Assembly (NCBI GenBank): GCA_963737625.1
Contig: CAVTTK010000002.1
Coordinates: forward strand, 1,612,001 to 1,676,000
Reading direction: 5' to 3'
DNA from: Bog-756 sp963737625
Lineage (GTDB): Bacteria; Actinomycetota; Acidimicrobiia; Acidimicrobiales; RAAP-2
DNA: 64,000 nucleotides
Part shown: piece by piece, positions 26,170 to 34,971 of the stretch
How positions within the stretch are numbered: position 1 is the first letter of the stretch
Layout of the letters: the number at the start of each line of letters is the position of its first letter
The notes under the pieces: generated by a model
Database searches by the model: none
The model's input: only the letters and a program-made list of their open reading frames with translations
Told to the model about the DNA's origin: nothing
Made by a program: the position numbers and the translations under genes

Positions 26170-27876
26170 GTGACCGACGGAAGCCATCCCACCGCCCTGG
26201 ACATAGCCCGCCAAGCCACCCTGGTGCCCATCACGGCCGTGGCCAGGGATATCGGCATCACCGAGGACCTCCTCCGGCCCTACGGGGAGTTCGTGGCCAA
26301 GTTGAAACTCGGAACCATCGAGGCCCTGGCCGATCGGCCCAAGGCACGCTATGTAGTGGTCACGGCCGTGACCCCTACTCCTCTGGGCGAGGGCAAGACC
26401 ACCACGACACTGGGTCTGGCCCAGGGCATGCACCACGTGGGCCAGCGGGCCACCGCCGCCATCCGTCAGTCCTCGATGGGGCCGACGTTCGGCATCAAAG
26501 GAGGAGCGGCCGGCGGCGGCTACAGCCAGGCTGCTCCTTTCGAGGCTCTCAACCTCCATCTGACCGGGGACATGCATGCGGTCACCGCCGCCCACAACAC
26601 CCTGGCGGCCATGGTGGACAACCACCTCTTCCAGGGCAACGACACGGGGCTCGATCCCTCCGCCATCACCTGGCGGCGGGCCTTGGACGTGAACGACCGG
26701 GCATTGCGCAACATCGTGGTGGGCCTGGGTAGCCGGGAGGACGGCGTACCCCGCCAGTCCGGCTTCGACATCACCGCGGCCAGCGAGGTGATGGCCATCC
26801 TTGCCCTGTCCACCTCGTTGGCGGACATGCGCCGACGGCTGGGCGAGATCGTGGTGGGGTTCACCGCCGACGGCTCCCCGGTCACGGCCGAACGGCTCCG
26901 GGCCGCCGGGGCCATGGCCGTGATCATGCGTGAGGCCATCCAACCGAACCTGTTGCAGACCCTGGAGAACACGCCGGTCCTGGTCCATGCCGGTCCTTTC
27001 GGGAACATCGCCCACGGGAACTCCTCGGTCATCGCCGACCTGATCGGAATCCACACGGGCGACTACCTCATCACCGAAGCCGGATTCGGGGCTGACATGG
27101 GAGCCGAGCGGTTCTTCAACATCAAGTGCCGGGTGTCCGGCCTGGTTCCCGACGCAGCCGTGATCGTCACCACGGTCCGGGCTCTGAAGGCCCATTCGGG
27201 GGCCCACCGGATCGTGGCCGGACGGCCTCTCCCCGAGGCCCTGCTCGGCGAGGACCCCGATCAGGTGCACACGGGTGGATCCAACCTCCGCAAGCAGATC
27301 GAGAACGTCGTCCTCCACGGTGTGACCCCGGTGGTGGCCATCAACGCCTTTCCCGGCGACTTCGAGTCCGAGTACGCCGCCATCGGCGAGATCGCCGAAT
27401 CCATGGGCGTTCGCTGGGCGGTCAGCACCCACTTCCGCGATGGGGGGGCCGGAGCCACCGACTTGGCCCGAGCGGTGATGGCCGCCGCCGACGAGCCCAG
27501 CCAGTTCCAGTTCCTCTATCCGTCAGAGGCGACCTTGCGCGAGAAGATCGAGACCATCGCCACCCGGGTCTACGGGGCGGACGGGGTCGACTACCTCCCC
27601 GCTGCCGCCCGAAGCCTCGACCTGTTCGCGGCCAACGGATTGGGCGGGTTTCCCATTTGCATCGCCAAGACCCACCTGTCCATCTCCTCCGACCCCAGTC
27701 GGAAGGGAGCTCCCACCGGCTGGCGCCTCCCGGTGCGCGAGGTCCGGGCCTCGGCCGGGGCGGGATTCATCTATGCGATCTGCGGTGACATGCGCACGAT
27801 GCCGGGTCTCAGCCGCCACCCGGCCGCCGAACACATCGACATCGATGAGAACGGGGATGTCGTCGGGCTGTACTGA
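26170..27876 (+). CDS. fhs: Formate-tetrahydrofolate ligase
   Basis: A 568-residue enzyme that makes 10-formyl-THF from formate, THF and ATP, feeding purine synthesis and one-carbon metabolism. The P-loop is TPTPLGEGKTT (residues 68-78). Other conserved blocks are QSSMGPTFGIKGGAAGGG, LHLTGDMHAVTAAHN, FGNIAHGNSSV and the C-terminal GAGFIYAICGDMRTMPGL. The length matches the family. GTG at 26170 is the chosen start. TACGAT at 26085-26090 is a possible -10 element. Confidence 0.96.
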   Translation: MTDGSHPTALDIARQATLVPITAVARDIGITEDLLRPYGEFVAKLKLGTIEALADRPKARYVVVTAVTPTPLGEGKTTTTLGLAQGMHHVGQRATAAIRQSSMGPTFGIKGGAAGGGYSQAAPFEALNLHLTGDMHAVTAAHNTLAAMVDNHLFQGNDTGLDPSAITWRRALDVNDRALRNIVVGLGSREDGVPRQSGFDITAASEVMAILALSTSLADMRRRLGEIVVGFTADGSPVTAERLRAAGAMAVIMREAIQPNLLQTLENTPVLVHAGPFGNIAHGNSSVIADLIGIHTGDYLITEAGFGADMGAERFFNIKCRVSGLVPDAAVIVTTVRALKAHSGAHRIVAGRPLPEALLGEDPDQVHTGGSNLRKQIENVVLHGVTPVVAINAFPGDFESEYAAIGEIAESMGVRWAVSTHFRDGGAGATDLARAVMAAADEPSQFQFLYPSEATLREKIETIATRVYGADGVDYLPAAARSLDLFAANGLGGFPICIAKTHLSISSDPSRKGAPTGWRLPVREVRASAGAGFIYAICGDMRTMPGLSRHPAAEHIDIDENGDVVGLY

Positions 27877-27886
27877 CGCGGTCTTG

Positions 27887-28249
27887 GTGCGGAACCCACA
27901 CCCGCGCCTTCGGTTGGGCCTGGCCGTGAGGGTGGTGGTCGTCACCATGCTCAGTACGTTCGCCTTCGCCTTCCTGGGCTCCACCGTCACCAATCAGGCA
28001 TTCCCTGCTGTGGCCGGTGGCGTCCTGTTCGGGTTGGTGTCCCGGGCCCTCGACACCATCCCCGGGCTGCACGCCCTGACCCCCCGGCTCCCGCTGAGCG
28101 ACAAGGGAACCGATGTGTAGAACGGCATCTTCTTGCAGCCCACGGAGTGGAGTGGGTTCCCCCACGTGACCGTGGTGCAAGGCGCCTATGCGGTGATCCT
28201 GCTGTCCGTGGCCTTTGTCGGCCTCCGTCGGCGGGACATCCTCAGCTGA
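27887..28249 (+). pseudogene. C-terminal remnant of an ABC-2 type permease with in-frame TAG
   Basis: Directly after fhs an open frame reads VVVVTMLSTFAFAFLGSTVTN and LFGLVSRALDTIPGLHAL, hits TAG at 28118-28120, and continues in the same frame as NGIFLQPTEWSGF and YAVILLSVAFVGLRRRDILS to a TGA at 28247-28249. The last segment (Tyr, hydrophobic helix, then RRRD) is how ABC-2 membrane subunits usually end. Only the final quarter of such a permease is present, with no ATPase subunit beside it. I read it as a deletion remnant that later gained a nonsense codon. A readthrough product is possible but less likely. Confidence 0.55.
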
Positions 28250-28326
28250 AGCTTCGCTCACGAGATGCGGGGCGCCGGGGAGCCGGGTCAGCCGCCGGGC
28301 GGTCTGGGGCAGCGGGGCCCGACCCG

Positions 28327-29823
28327 TCAGGTGACCAGTGGTTCCCCGGCGTTCTCGATCTCCACCCTCCGGATGGAGTCGGCGGCCAACTGTTCTTCGG
28401 GAACATCCTTGAGGAGCACGACGGCCAACACCGCGCCCACCCCGACGAGGATTCCGGCCAGCAAGAAGGAGAGGCGGAAGCCGCCGCTCAGTGCGCTGGC
28501 GCTGGTGTGGCCCGCCACCTCCAAGACTTTGGTGCGCTCGGTGGCCACGGTACCGAGTACGGCCAGACCGAGGGCCCCGCCCATCTGCATCGACACGTTG
28601 ACGATGCCCGAGCCCAGACCGGCATCGGTGTTGGGTACGTCGGACATGGCGATCGACAAGAGGGGCATGAACGAGGCGCCGGCTCCGAGCCCGATGAGGA
28701 TGAAGGCCGGAGCCACCACCCCGGTGAACGACGACGCCGGGCCGATTCGGGTCAACAGGAGGAGCCCCACCGTGGCGGCGACCATACCGGGGACGAGCAC
28801 CCGCTTGGCGCCGAAGCGCACCACCAGCCGGGCGGTGATGCCGATGGACATCAGACCCATGGCCAAGGAGATGGGGAGAAAGCCCAGACCGGTCTGGATC
28901 GGGCTGTAGCGGAGAACGTCCTCGAGGTAGAGGACGCCCAGGAAGAGCGTGGTCCCGAGTCCCGCCATGAGGAAGGCCCGGATCAGGCTCGAGTTGACCA
29001 GGGTGGAGATCCGCAGGATGCGCAGCGGGAGGATGGGATTGGCCAGGCGGGACTCGAGCAGGACGAATCCGGCCAACAACAGCAAAGACGCACCACCGAA
29101 GACGAACGTGTGGACCGACACCCACCCGTACCGGGTGGCCTCGATGATGGCGAAGGTGCCGAGCATCAGGGCCAGCGTGACCATCACCGATCCGGCGACG
29201 TCGACCCCGTTGCGGATGCCCAGGCCCACATTCTCCCGGATCAGGGCCCGTCCCAGTACGAATGTGGCCACCCCGATGGGCACATTGATGAAGAAGATCC
29301 AGTGCCAGGAGAGGGTCTGGGTCAGCACCCCACCCACCAGCAGGCCGATCGAGCCTCCCCCCACGGCCACGAAGATGTAGGCGCTCAGAGCCTTGGCCCG
29401 CTCGGCCGGTTCCGGGAACTCGGTGACGATGATGGCAATGACCACCGACGCCGACAGCGCCCCGCCGATCCCCTGGACGAAGCGGCCCACCACCAGCATG
29501 GCCGGGCTGACAGCCACCCCGCAGACGACGGAGGCGGCGGTGAACGAGGCGATTCCGGCCAGGAAGACCAGCCGGCGCCCGATCAGGTCCCCCAACCGTC
29601 CGGCCATGAGCAGGAAGCTGGCGAAGGTGATCAGGAAGGCGTCCACCACCCAGATGAGGCTGGACTGGCTGAAGTGGAGGTCCCGTTGCATGGCCGGCAG
29701 CGCCACATTGACGATGGAGGCGTCCAGCGAGTTCATGAACATGCCCAGGCACACCACCACCAGAGCCCACCACCGCACGCGGTTGCTCCGTGCCGCGCCG
29801 GCTGAGACGTGGGTGACGGCCAT
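28327..29823 (-). CDS. MFS drug transporter, DHA2 (14-TM) family
   Basis: A 498-residue proton-driven exporter. Motif A-type GRLGDLIGRR follows TM2, and an N-terminal D in MNSLDASIVNVALPAM matches motif D1 of the EmrB/QacA group. About 14 hydrophobic segments are seen, ending near LAVVLLKDVPEE. It probably expels amphipathic compounds; the substrate is unknown. It is convergent with the ABC remnant, and the hydrolase follows on the same strand upstream. It is not closely similar in sequence to the second DHA2 pump at 38.5 kb. Confidence 0.93.
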   Translation of the reverse strand: MAVTHVSAGAARSNRVRWWALVVVCLGMFMNSLDASIVNVALPAMQRDLHFSQSSLIWVVDAFLITFASFLLMAGRLGDLIGRRLVFLAGIASFTAASVVCGVAVSPAMLVVGRFVQGIGGALSASVVIAIIVTEFPEPAERAKALSAYIFVAVGGGSIGLLVGGVLTQTLSWHWIFFINVPIGVATFVLGRALIRENVGLGIRNGVDVAGSVMVTLALMLGTFAIIEATRYGWVSVHTFVFGGASLLLLAGFVLLESRLANPILPLRILRISTLVNSSLIRAFLMAGLGTTLFLGVLYLEDVLRYSPIQTGLGFLPISLAMGLMSIGITARLVVRFGAKRVLVPGMVAATVGLLLLTRIGPASSFTGVVAPAFILIGLGAGASFMPLLSIAMSDVPNTDAGLGSGIVNVSMQMGGALGLAVLGTVATERTKVLEVAGHTSASALSGGFRLSFLLAGILVGVGAVLAVVLLKDVPEEQLAADSIRRVEIENAGEPLVT

Positions 29824-29885
29824 TGCCTTCGGTGTAGTGCGACCGGGGAACCACGATCAAATCCACGACCCGGCGAAGTCGGCGG

Positions 29886-30674
29886 TCAGTCCGGCAATGC
29901 CTCCACAAAGGCCAGGATGGCGTCGTTGACCGCTCCGGGATGGGTCAGGTTGGCCGCGTGGGTCCCTCCTTCGACGGCCACCACACCGTCACTCCGGTGC
30001 AGCCCCGCGGCCAGGGCCCGGGCCTTGTCCATCGTGATGGAGGCGTCGGCGGTGCCGTGCACCACCAGGGCAGGCACGTCGATCTCCCCCAGACGGGCCG
30101 TGATGTCGTCCCGGGTGATGAGGGCACGACCGGGCATGGCCAGGGACTCGTAGGGCCGGGACTTCCATCGGGGCACCCACTGCCCGCTGAGGGCGGGGTC
30201 GCCGAGGATCAATCCGGCCACCACGCCGGCCGTCTCGTCCGAGGGTCCGGTGGCCACCCACTCGTCCAGCATGGCCTGGTACAGCGGGACGACCTCGGCG
30301 TCCTCGGTGCCGGCCTGGGTGTCGAGGAGGATGAGGCCCCGAACCCGGCCGGGAGCGCGCAGCGCCACCCGCAGGGACACGAAGCCTCCTTGAGACATCC
30401 CACCCACCACAGCCCGGTCGATCCCGACATGATCCATGAGGCCGAGGCAGTCGTCAGCCAGGTCCCAGAAGGAGAAGGCCTTCCCGTCGTCGTCGGTGTC
30501 ACCGTGGCCCCGACCGTCCCAGGTGATCACCCGGTGGTGCGGGCGCAACACCTCCACCTGGGGGCCGAACATGGTCCGGTCCATGAGGAACCCGTGGGCC
30601 AGCAGGATGGGCGGCCCGTCACCTCCCGTGTCGTCGTAGGCCACCTGCACGCCGTTGACCGCGGCACGTTCCAT
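29886..30674 (-). CDS. Alpha/beta-hydrolase
   Basis: A 262-residue alpha/beta-fold hydrolase. The oxyanion region is LLAHGFLMDRTMF and the nucleophile elbow is GGMSQGG (S94). The acid is probably D in VVHGTADASI and the base H in EGGTHAANLTHP. GRGHGDT near residue 54 matches epoxide-hydrolase and haloalkane-like relatives, so it could be an esterase, lactonase or C-C hydrolase. ATG at 30674 has GGAGGGA six bases before it. It lies 62 bases upstream of the MFS gene on the same strand, so hydrolase and pump may be co-transcribed. Confidence 0.88.
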   Translation of the reverse strand: MERAAVNGVQVAYDDTGGDGPPILLAHGFLMDRTMFGPQVEVLRPHHRVITWDGRGHGDTDDDGKAFSFWDLADDCLGLMDHVGIDRAVVGGMSQGGFVSLRVALRAPGRVRGLILLDTQAGTEDAEVVPLYQAMLDEWVATGPSDETAGVVAGLILGDPALSGQWVPRWKSRPYESLAMPGRALITRDDITARLGEIDVPALVVHGTADASITMDKARALAAGLHRSDGVVAVEGGTHAANLTHPGAVNDAILAFVEALPD

Positions 30675-30761
30675 GGGTCATCCCTCCGGCTATCGGTCGG
30701 CGGTGCTGGTTACGACTGAGGTGCTGCTGTGTTGGGTTCGTCCATCCGTTCGGAGCTCGGT

Positions 30762-31004
30762 CTACTGGCGGTAGCCCTCGACGGTGCCTTCGGGGCGGAG
30801 CGAGGCCTCGTCGGGGCTCTTACCCGCGTTGCGGAGGGCGCGCCGCTGGCGGAGCAGGTCCCACATCCGGTCCAGCGTGACCTCGATGGACTTCAGCCGG
30901 GCCGTCTCCTCGTCGGACAGGCCTTCACCCACGTGGCGCTCCTCGAGGTGCTGCTCCTCCTCGGCCAGGCTGCCGATCCGGGCGATGATCTCATGGTCGT
31001 CCAC
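30762..31004 (-). CDS. DUF2630 family protein
   Basis: An 80-residue, highly charged helical protein. The family pattern is clear: HEIIARIGSLAEEEQHL at the start, then ARLKSIEVTLDRMWDLLRQRRALRNAGKSPDEA and an ending EGTVEGYRQ. Function is unknown; it is common in actinobacteria. GTG at 31004 is chosen because AAGGAGG lies at the right distance and matches the family length; the frame is open to 31085. Confidence 0.88.
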   Translation of the reverse strand: MDDHEIIARIGSLAEEEQHLEERHVGEGLSDEETARLKSIEVTLDRMWDLLRQRRALRNAGKSPDEASLRPEGTVEGYRQ

Positions 31005-31104
31005 TGATGCCTCCTTGGTCACCCGGCGCTCCCGGTCGACCGCTCTCACATTAGGGGGTGGTCGCCCGGGGCGGGATCGGCGCATCGGTCCGTCAGACCT
31101 CGGG

Positions 31105-32262
31105 TCAGCGCGGGGCGCGGGGCATGCCCAAGCCGATCATGGCGATGATGTCCCGCTGGACCTCGTTGGTGCCACCACCGAAGGTGAAGATGGTCTCGCT
31201 CCTCGAGCGGTGCTCCAGCCGGCCGGCCAGGACGGCCCCGGGCGAGCCCTCCGGTAGATAGCCGGCCTGGCCCACGATCTCGAGGAGCAGTCGGTAGGCC
31301 TCCAGGGCGAACTCCGTTCCGAACACCTTGGTGGCCGAGGCATCAGCGGGATTCAGTCCCTTGTCGGCCGCCCAGGCCACCTTCCAGTTGAGCAGCTTGA
31401 GCAACTCGGCCCGGGCTTGGACCCGGGCCAGGTGGACCTGGACCCACTGGCGATCGATGACCCGGCTCCCGTCGGCCATGTTCTCGCTCCGGGCCCAGTC
31501 GGCCACGTCGGCGATACTGCGCAGGATGCCCGACACCGGACACAGGGCCACCCGCTCGTGGTTGAGTTGGTTGGTGATCAGCTTCCAGCCCTGGTTCTCC
31601 CCTCCCACCAGGTTGGACGCCGGCACCCGGACCTCGTCGTAGAAGGTGGCGCTGGTGAACTCGCCGGCCACGGTGCGGAGGGGCGTCCAGTGGAAGCCGG
31701 GCGCATCAGTGGGCACGATGAAGACCGAGAGCCCTTTGTGCTTGGCGGCGTCCGGATCGGTCCGAGCGGCCAGCCACACATAGTCGGCGTACTGGATGGC
31801 GCTGGTGTAGAGCTTCTCGCCGGTGATGACGTACTCGTCCCCGTCCCGAACGGCCCGGGTGCGCAGTGAGGCCAGGTCGGTCCCGGCGGTGGGTTCGGTG
31901 TAGCCGATGGAGAAATGGACCTCGCCGCGGAGGATCCCCGGCAGGATCCGCTCCTTCTGCTCGTCGGTGCCCAGGGTCATCAGGGTCGGACCGACGCTGT
32001 TGAGGGTGAGGAGAGGGAGGGGCACGCCGGCCCAGTGCGACTCCTCGACGAAGATCATCTGGTCGATGGGGCCGCGCCCCTGTCCCCCGAACTCCGGTGG
32101 CCAGCCCAGTCCCAGCCACCCGTCGTGGCCCATCCGGCGGATGACCCGGGTGTAGGAGGGCTCAGGGTCGTCGGTGCGCTCGCCCTCCTCGACCAGGCCG
32201 GCGAAGTAGGTGCGCAGGTGATCCTGCAGGGCCTGCTGCTCGTCGGTCAGTGCCAGGTGCAT
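31105..32262 (-). CDS. Acyl-CoA dehydrogenase family protein
   Basis: A 385-residue FAD enzyme that introduces a double bond next to a CoA thioester. The helical N-terminal domain is followed by the beta domain with FSIGYTEPTAGTDLASLRTRA, where the flavin binds, and KLYTSAIQYADYVWLAART. The C-terminal helices end with TFGGGTNEVQRDIIA. A glutamate at the usual catalytic position cannot be assigned with certainty. The sequence type is close to the actinobacterial FadE group that often acts on steroid or branched side chains, but this is only family resemblance. It is divergent from the NAD(P)-binding gene across 109 bases. Confidence 0.92.
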   Translation of the reverse strand: MHLALTDEQQALQDHLRTYFAGLVEEGERTDDPEPSYTRVIRRMGHDGWLGLGWPPEFGGQGRGPIDQMIFVEESHWAGVPLPLLTLNSVGPTLMTLGTDEQKERILPGILRGEVHFSIGYTEPTAGTDLASLRTRAVRDGDEYVITGEKLYTSAIQYADYVWLAARTDPDAAKHKGLSVFIVPTDAPGFHWTPLRTVAGEFTSATFYDEVRVPASNLVGGENQGWKLITNQLNHERVALCPVSGILRSIADVADWARSENMADGSRVIDRQWVQVHLARVQARAELLKLLNWKVAWAADKGLNPADASATKVFGTEFALEAYRLLLEIVGQAGYLPEGSPGAVLAGRLEHRSRSETIFTFGGGTNEVQRDIIAMIGLGMPRAPR

Positions 32263-32371
32263 GGAGTTCCTCCCGTGTCCGGGGGAACCCTAACAACCCG
32301 CCGCCGACGGGCACGGACCTTCCCCCTGGCCGACCTACTGTGGAAGAACTCAACGTGGAAGGGAGTGCTCT

Positions 32372-33013
32372 GTGGATGTCGTGGTGTTCGGAGCCACCGG
32401 CAACATCGGTCGGGCCATCGTGGCCGAACTGGTGGCCCGAGAGCACCGGGTGACAGGCGTCACCCGTTCGGGCCGGTCCGCCGACGAACCCCCACGCGGT
32501 GTCGAGCTCCTGTCGGGCGATGTCACCGACGCGGCCAGCGTGTCCCAAGCCGTGCAGGGCCGGGATGCTGTCGTCTCGGCCATCGGACCGGTGTTCGGCT
32601 CCGGCGAGCCACAACCGTTTCTGGCTGCGGCCCACGGACTGGTGAAGGGCCTGCGCCTCGCCAGGGTGTCCCGCCTGCTGGTGGTGGGAGGGGCCGGCAG
32701 CCTCGAGGTCGCTCCTGGGGTCCAGGCTGTCGATGCGCCCGGCTTCCGCGAGGCCTACCGGCCCAACGCCCTGGCCCAGCGGGAGGCGCTCGAGTTCTAC
32801 CGCACCGTTGACGACCTCGACTGGACGTACGTCTCACCCGCCGCGGAGATCGGCCCCAGGCCGCACCGGGGCGACTATCAGCTCGGGCACCACCTCATGC
32901 TGTTCTCCGAGGACGGCTCCAGCCACATCGGCTACGCCGACTACGCCGACGGAGTCGTCGACTGCCTCGAGCAGGGAACCCACCTGCGGGAGCGGATCAC
33001 GCTGGCCGATTGA
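32372..33013 (+). CDS. NAD(P)-binding oxidoreductase (atypical SDR, NmrA-like)
   Basis: A 213-residue atypical short-chain dehydrogenase. The Rossmann motif VVVFGATGNIGRAIVAEL starts at residue 3, and RSGRSADEP near residue 32 suggests NADP preference. DVTDAASVSQAVQGRDAVVSAIG is the typical second block. No Tyr-x3-Lys catalytic pair is evident, so it may be a reductase of the YwnB/HSCARG type or a redox sensor. GTG at 32372 is preceded by GGAAGGGAG at 32355, and TACTGT at 32334 may be its -10 element. Confidence 0.85.
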   Translation: MDVVVFGATGNIGRAIVAELVAREHRVTGVTRSGRSADEPPRGVELLSGDVTDAASVSQAVQGRDAVVSAIGPVFGSGEPQPFLAAAHGLVKGLRLARVSRLLVVGGAGSLEVAPGVQAVDAPGFREAYRPNALAQREALEFYRTVDDLDWTYVSPAAEIGPRPHRGDYQLGHHLMLFSEDGSSHIGYADYADGVVDCLEQGTHLRERITLAD

Positions 33014-33067
33014 CCGAGGCACGCAGTCCACGGCCGGTGCCATCCGGCTGCACTACCGTCACCTTCC

Positions 33068-33877
33068 ATGAGCCCTCCCGATCCTGCCTCTGTTCCTGAC
33101 CCCACTCCTCCCGACCAGCTGTTCGCGGTGGCCGGTAAGACCGTGGTGGTGACGGGGGGCACCCGGGGCATCGGGCGGATGATCGCCGCAGGATTCGTGG
33201 CCGCCGGGGCCGACGTCGTAGTGGCCTCGCGCAAGGCCGAGGCGGTGGAGTCCACCGTTTCCGAGCTATCGGCCTTCGGGGCGTGCACCGGGCTGGCCGC
33301 CGACCTGTCCACCGAGGACGGGGCCCGCCGCTTCGCCGACGAGGTCGGCGCCGACCACACCGTGGTCGACGTGCTGGTCAACAACGCCGGGGCCACGTGG
33401 GGCGCCCCGCTGAGCGAGCACGACACGACCTCGTGGGACCGGGTTCTGAACCTCAATGTCCAGGGGATCTTCCACACGACCAAGTTCTTCCTTCCCCTCC
33501 TCCAGGCGGGCGCCTCCGTGGAGGAGCCGGCCCGGGTGATCAACATCGGCTCCATCGACGGCATCCACGTCCCGGTGCTGGAGTCGTACTCCTACTCGGC
33601 CTCGAAGGCCGCGGTGCACCAGCTGACCCGCCATCTGGCCAAGCGGTTGGCGCCGACGATCACCGTGAACGCAGTGGCACCGGGACCCTTCCCATCCAAG
33701 ATGATGGCGGCGACCCTCGATGCCTTCGGGGAGCAGATCGCCGCCGGTGCACCTCTCAGGCGCATCGGACGGCCCGACGACATGGCCGGAGTCACCATCT
33801 TTTTGGCCTCGCGGGCTGGCGCCTATGTGACCGGGGCCATCATCCCGGTCGACGGGGGGATCGCCACGACGGCGTGA
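33068..33877 (+). CDS. SDR family oxidoreductase (classical)
   Basis: A 269-residue classical short-chain dehydrogenase, probably NADPH-linked. The cofactor motif is TGGTRGIGR with SRK just after strand 2. NNAGA follows, then the active site S in NIGSIDG and Y-S-A-S-K in SYSYSASKAAV. The end AYVTGAIIPVDGGI is typical of FabG-like members. TACCGT at 33054-33059 lies eight bases before the ATG, so the transcript is short-leadered or leaderless. The substrate is unknown. Confidence 0.92.
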   Translation: MSPPDPASVPDPTPPDQLFAVAGKTVVVTGGTRGIGRMIAAGFVAAGADVVVASRKAEAVESTVSELSAFGACTGLAADLSTEDGARRFADEVGADHTVVDVLVNNAGATWGAPLSEHDTTSWDRVLNLNVQGIFHTTKFFLPLLQAGASVEEPARVINIGSIDGIHVPVLESYSYSASKAAVHQLTRHLAKRLAPTITVNAVAPGPFPSKMMAATLDAFGEQIAAGAPLRRIGRPDDMAGVTIFLASRAGAYVTGAIIPVDGGIATTA

Positions 33878-33901
33878 TCGGGACGCTTCGACGCGGGATT
33901 C

Positions 33902-34744
33902 TCAGGGGAACTCGGGAACCGACGGGAGTTGCCGCGCCACCAGAGCGTCGAGCCGATCCCGCAGCAGCTGCGGGTAGGCCTCGTGGGTCAGGATCAGGAA
34001 CTGGTCCGCCCGTAGGGCGGCGACCACCTTGCCGGCCACCTCGGCCGGATCCATGCCCCGGTCGACCGCCTGGGCCAAAAAGTCTGCGATGACCAACTGG
34101 TCCTCGGTGGTCGCAGCGGCCAGCCTGTCCGGTCGGTGCAGCTCGGAGTCGAGGATATTGGTGTGGATCATCCCCGGGCACAGGACCGACGCCTTGAGCT
34201 TGGAGCCCACGGCCATGAGATCATGGGCCAGCGACTCGGTGGCGGCAAAGGCGGCGAACTTCGAGATGGCGTACGGGGCCTCGAACGGGGCGCCGAGGAG
34301 ACCGGCCACCGATGCGGTGTTGACGATGTGTCCCTCGGTGTTCTGGGCCATCATGCGGGGCACGAACGCCCGGATCCCGTGGAGGATGCCCCAGAGGTTG
34401 GCCCCGAGGACGAACTCGAAGTCCTCGACGGGACGGTCCCAGATCAGTCCGCCCACGAAGACACCAGCGTTGTTGCACACCACGTCGGCCCGGCCCCACT
34501 CGTTGTACACCGCGTCGGCCAGGGCGCCGACGTCCGAGGCCTCACCCACGTCGCACACCTGGGTCAAGGTTCCAGCCGCCGGGGCCACCTGCCCGATCAG
34601 CGCCGACGTCTCGGCCAGCGACGCCCCGTCGAGGTCGGCCAGGGCCACGTGCATCCCCTCCGCGGCGAATCCCACGGCCAGGGCCCGACCGATGCCGCTC
34701 CCGGCCCCGGTCACCACGGCGATCTTTCCTTGGAACTCCTGCAT
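33902..34744 (-). CDS. SDR family oxidoreductase
   Basis: A 280-residue classical short-chain dehydrogenase. GAGSGIG with ADLDG after strand 2 points to NAD. NNAGV, NTASVAGL and the Y-x3-K of PYAISKFAAF complete the active site. The extended C-terminal part (DQLVIADFLAQAVDRGMDPAEVAGKVVAALR) is typical of larger SDRs acting on alcohols or lipids. It is convergent with the other SDR, 24 bases apart, but the two are not close copies. The substrate is unknown. Confidence 0.92.
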   Translation of the reverse strand: MQEFQGKIAVVTGAGSGIGRALAVGFAAEGMHVALADLDGASLAETSALIGQVAPAAGTLTQVCDVGEASDVGALADAVYNEWGRADVVCNNAGVFVGGLIWDRPVEDFEFVLGANLWGILHGIRAFVPRMMAQNTEGHIVNTASVAGLLGAPFEAPYAISKFAAFAATESLAHDLMAVGSKLKASVLCPGMIHTNILDSELHRPDRLAAATTEDQLVIADFLAQAVDRGMDPAEVAGKVVAALRADQFLILTHEAYPQLLRDRLDALVARQLPSVPEFP

Positions 34745-34971
34745 AGGCCCTCCTGGGCTGGATCTGACCGCTCAACGGCGTCGAGTCTGTCAGGACATGG
34801 CGCCCGATGCCCTGACCCGCAACCATGGCGTCCGGGGCCTTCAGCCGGTCCTGGATGCGGCGGCACGGGCGCAGAAGGACGGCGCCGAGTTGCGTTATGT
34901 CACTCTACGTGGGAATATCACCACATAGAGCGCTGAGCAGGCGGCGCCGAAGTCACTGAGGGGCACACGAC

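Noticed and set aside
27809..29908. A 699-residue minus-strand frame over the MFS gene
   Set aside because: It is a frame-shifted shadow of the DHA2 transporter with Arg/Gly/His-rich content and no recognisable domain.
34745..34971. A cyclic-di-AMP (ydaO-type) riboswitch before the NlpC/P60 gene
   Set aside because: Such riboswitches often precede wall hydrolases in actinobacteria, but I could not find the conserved core sequences, and the space is only partly structured.
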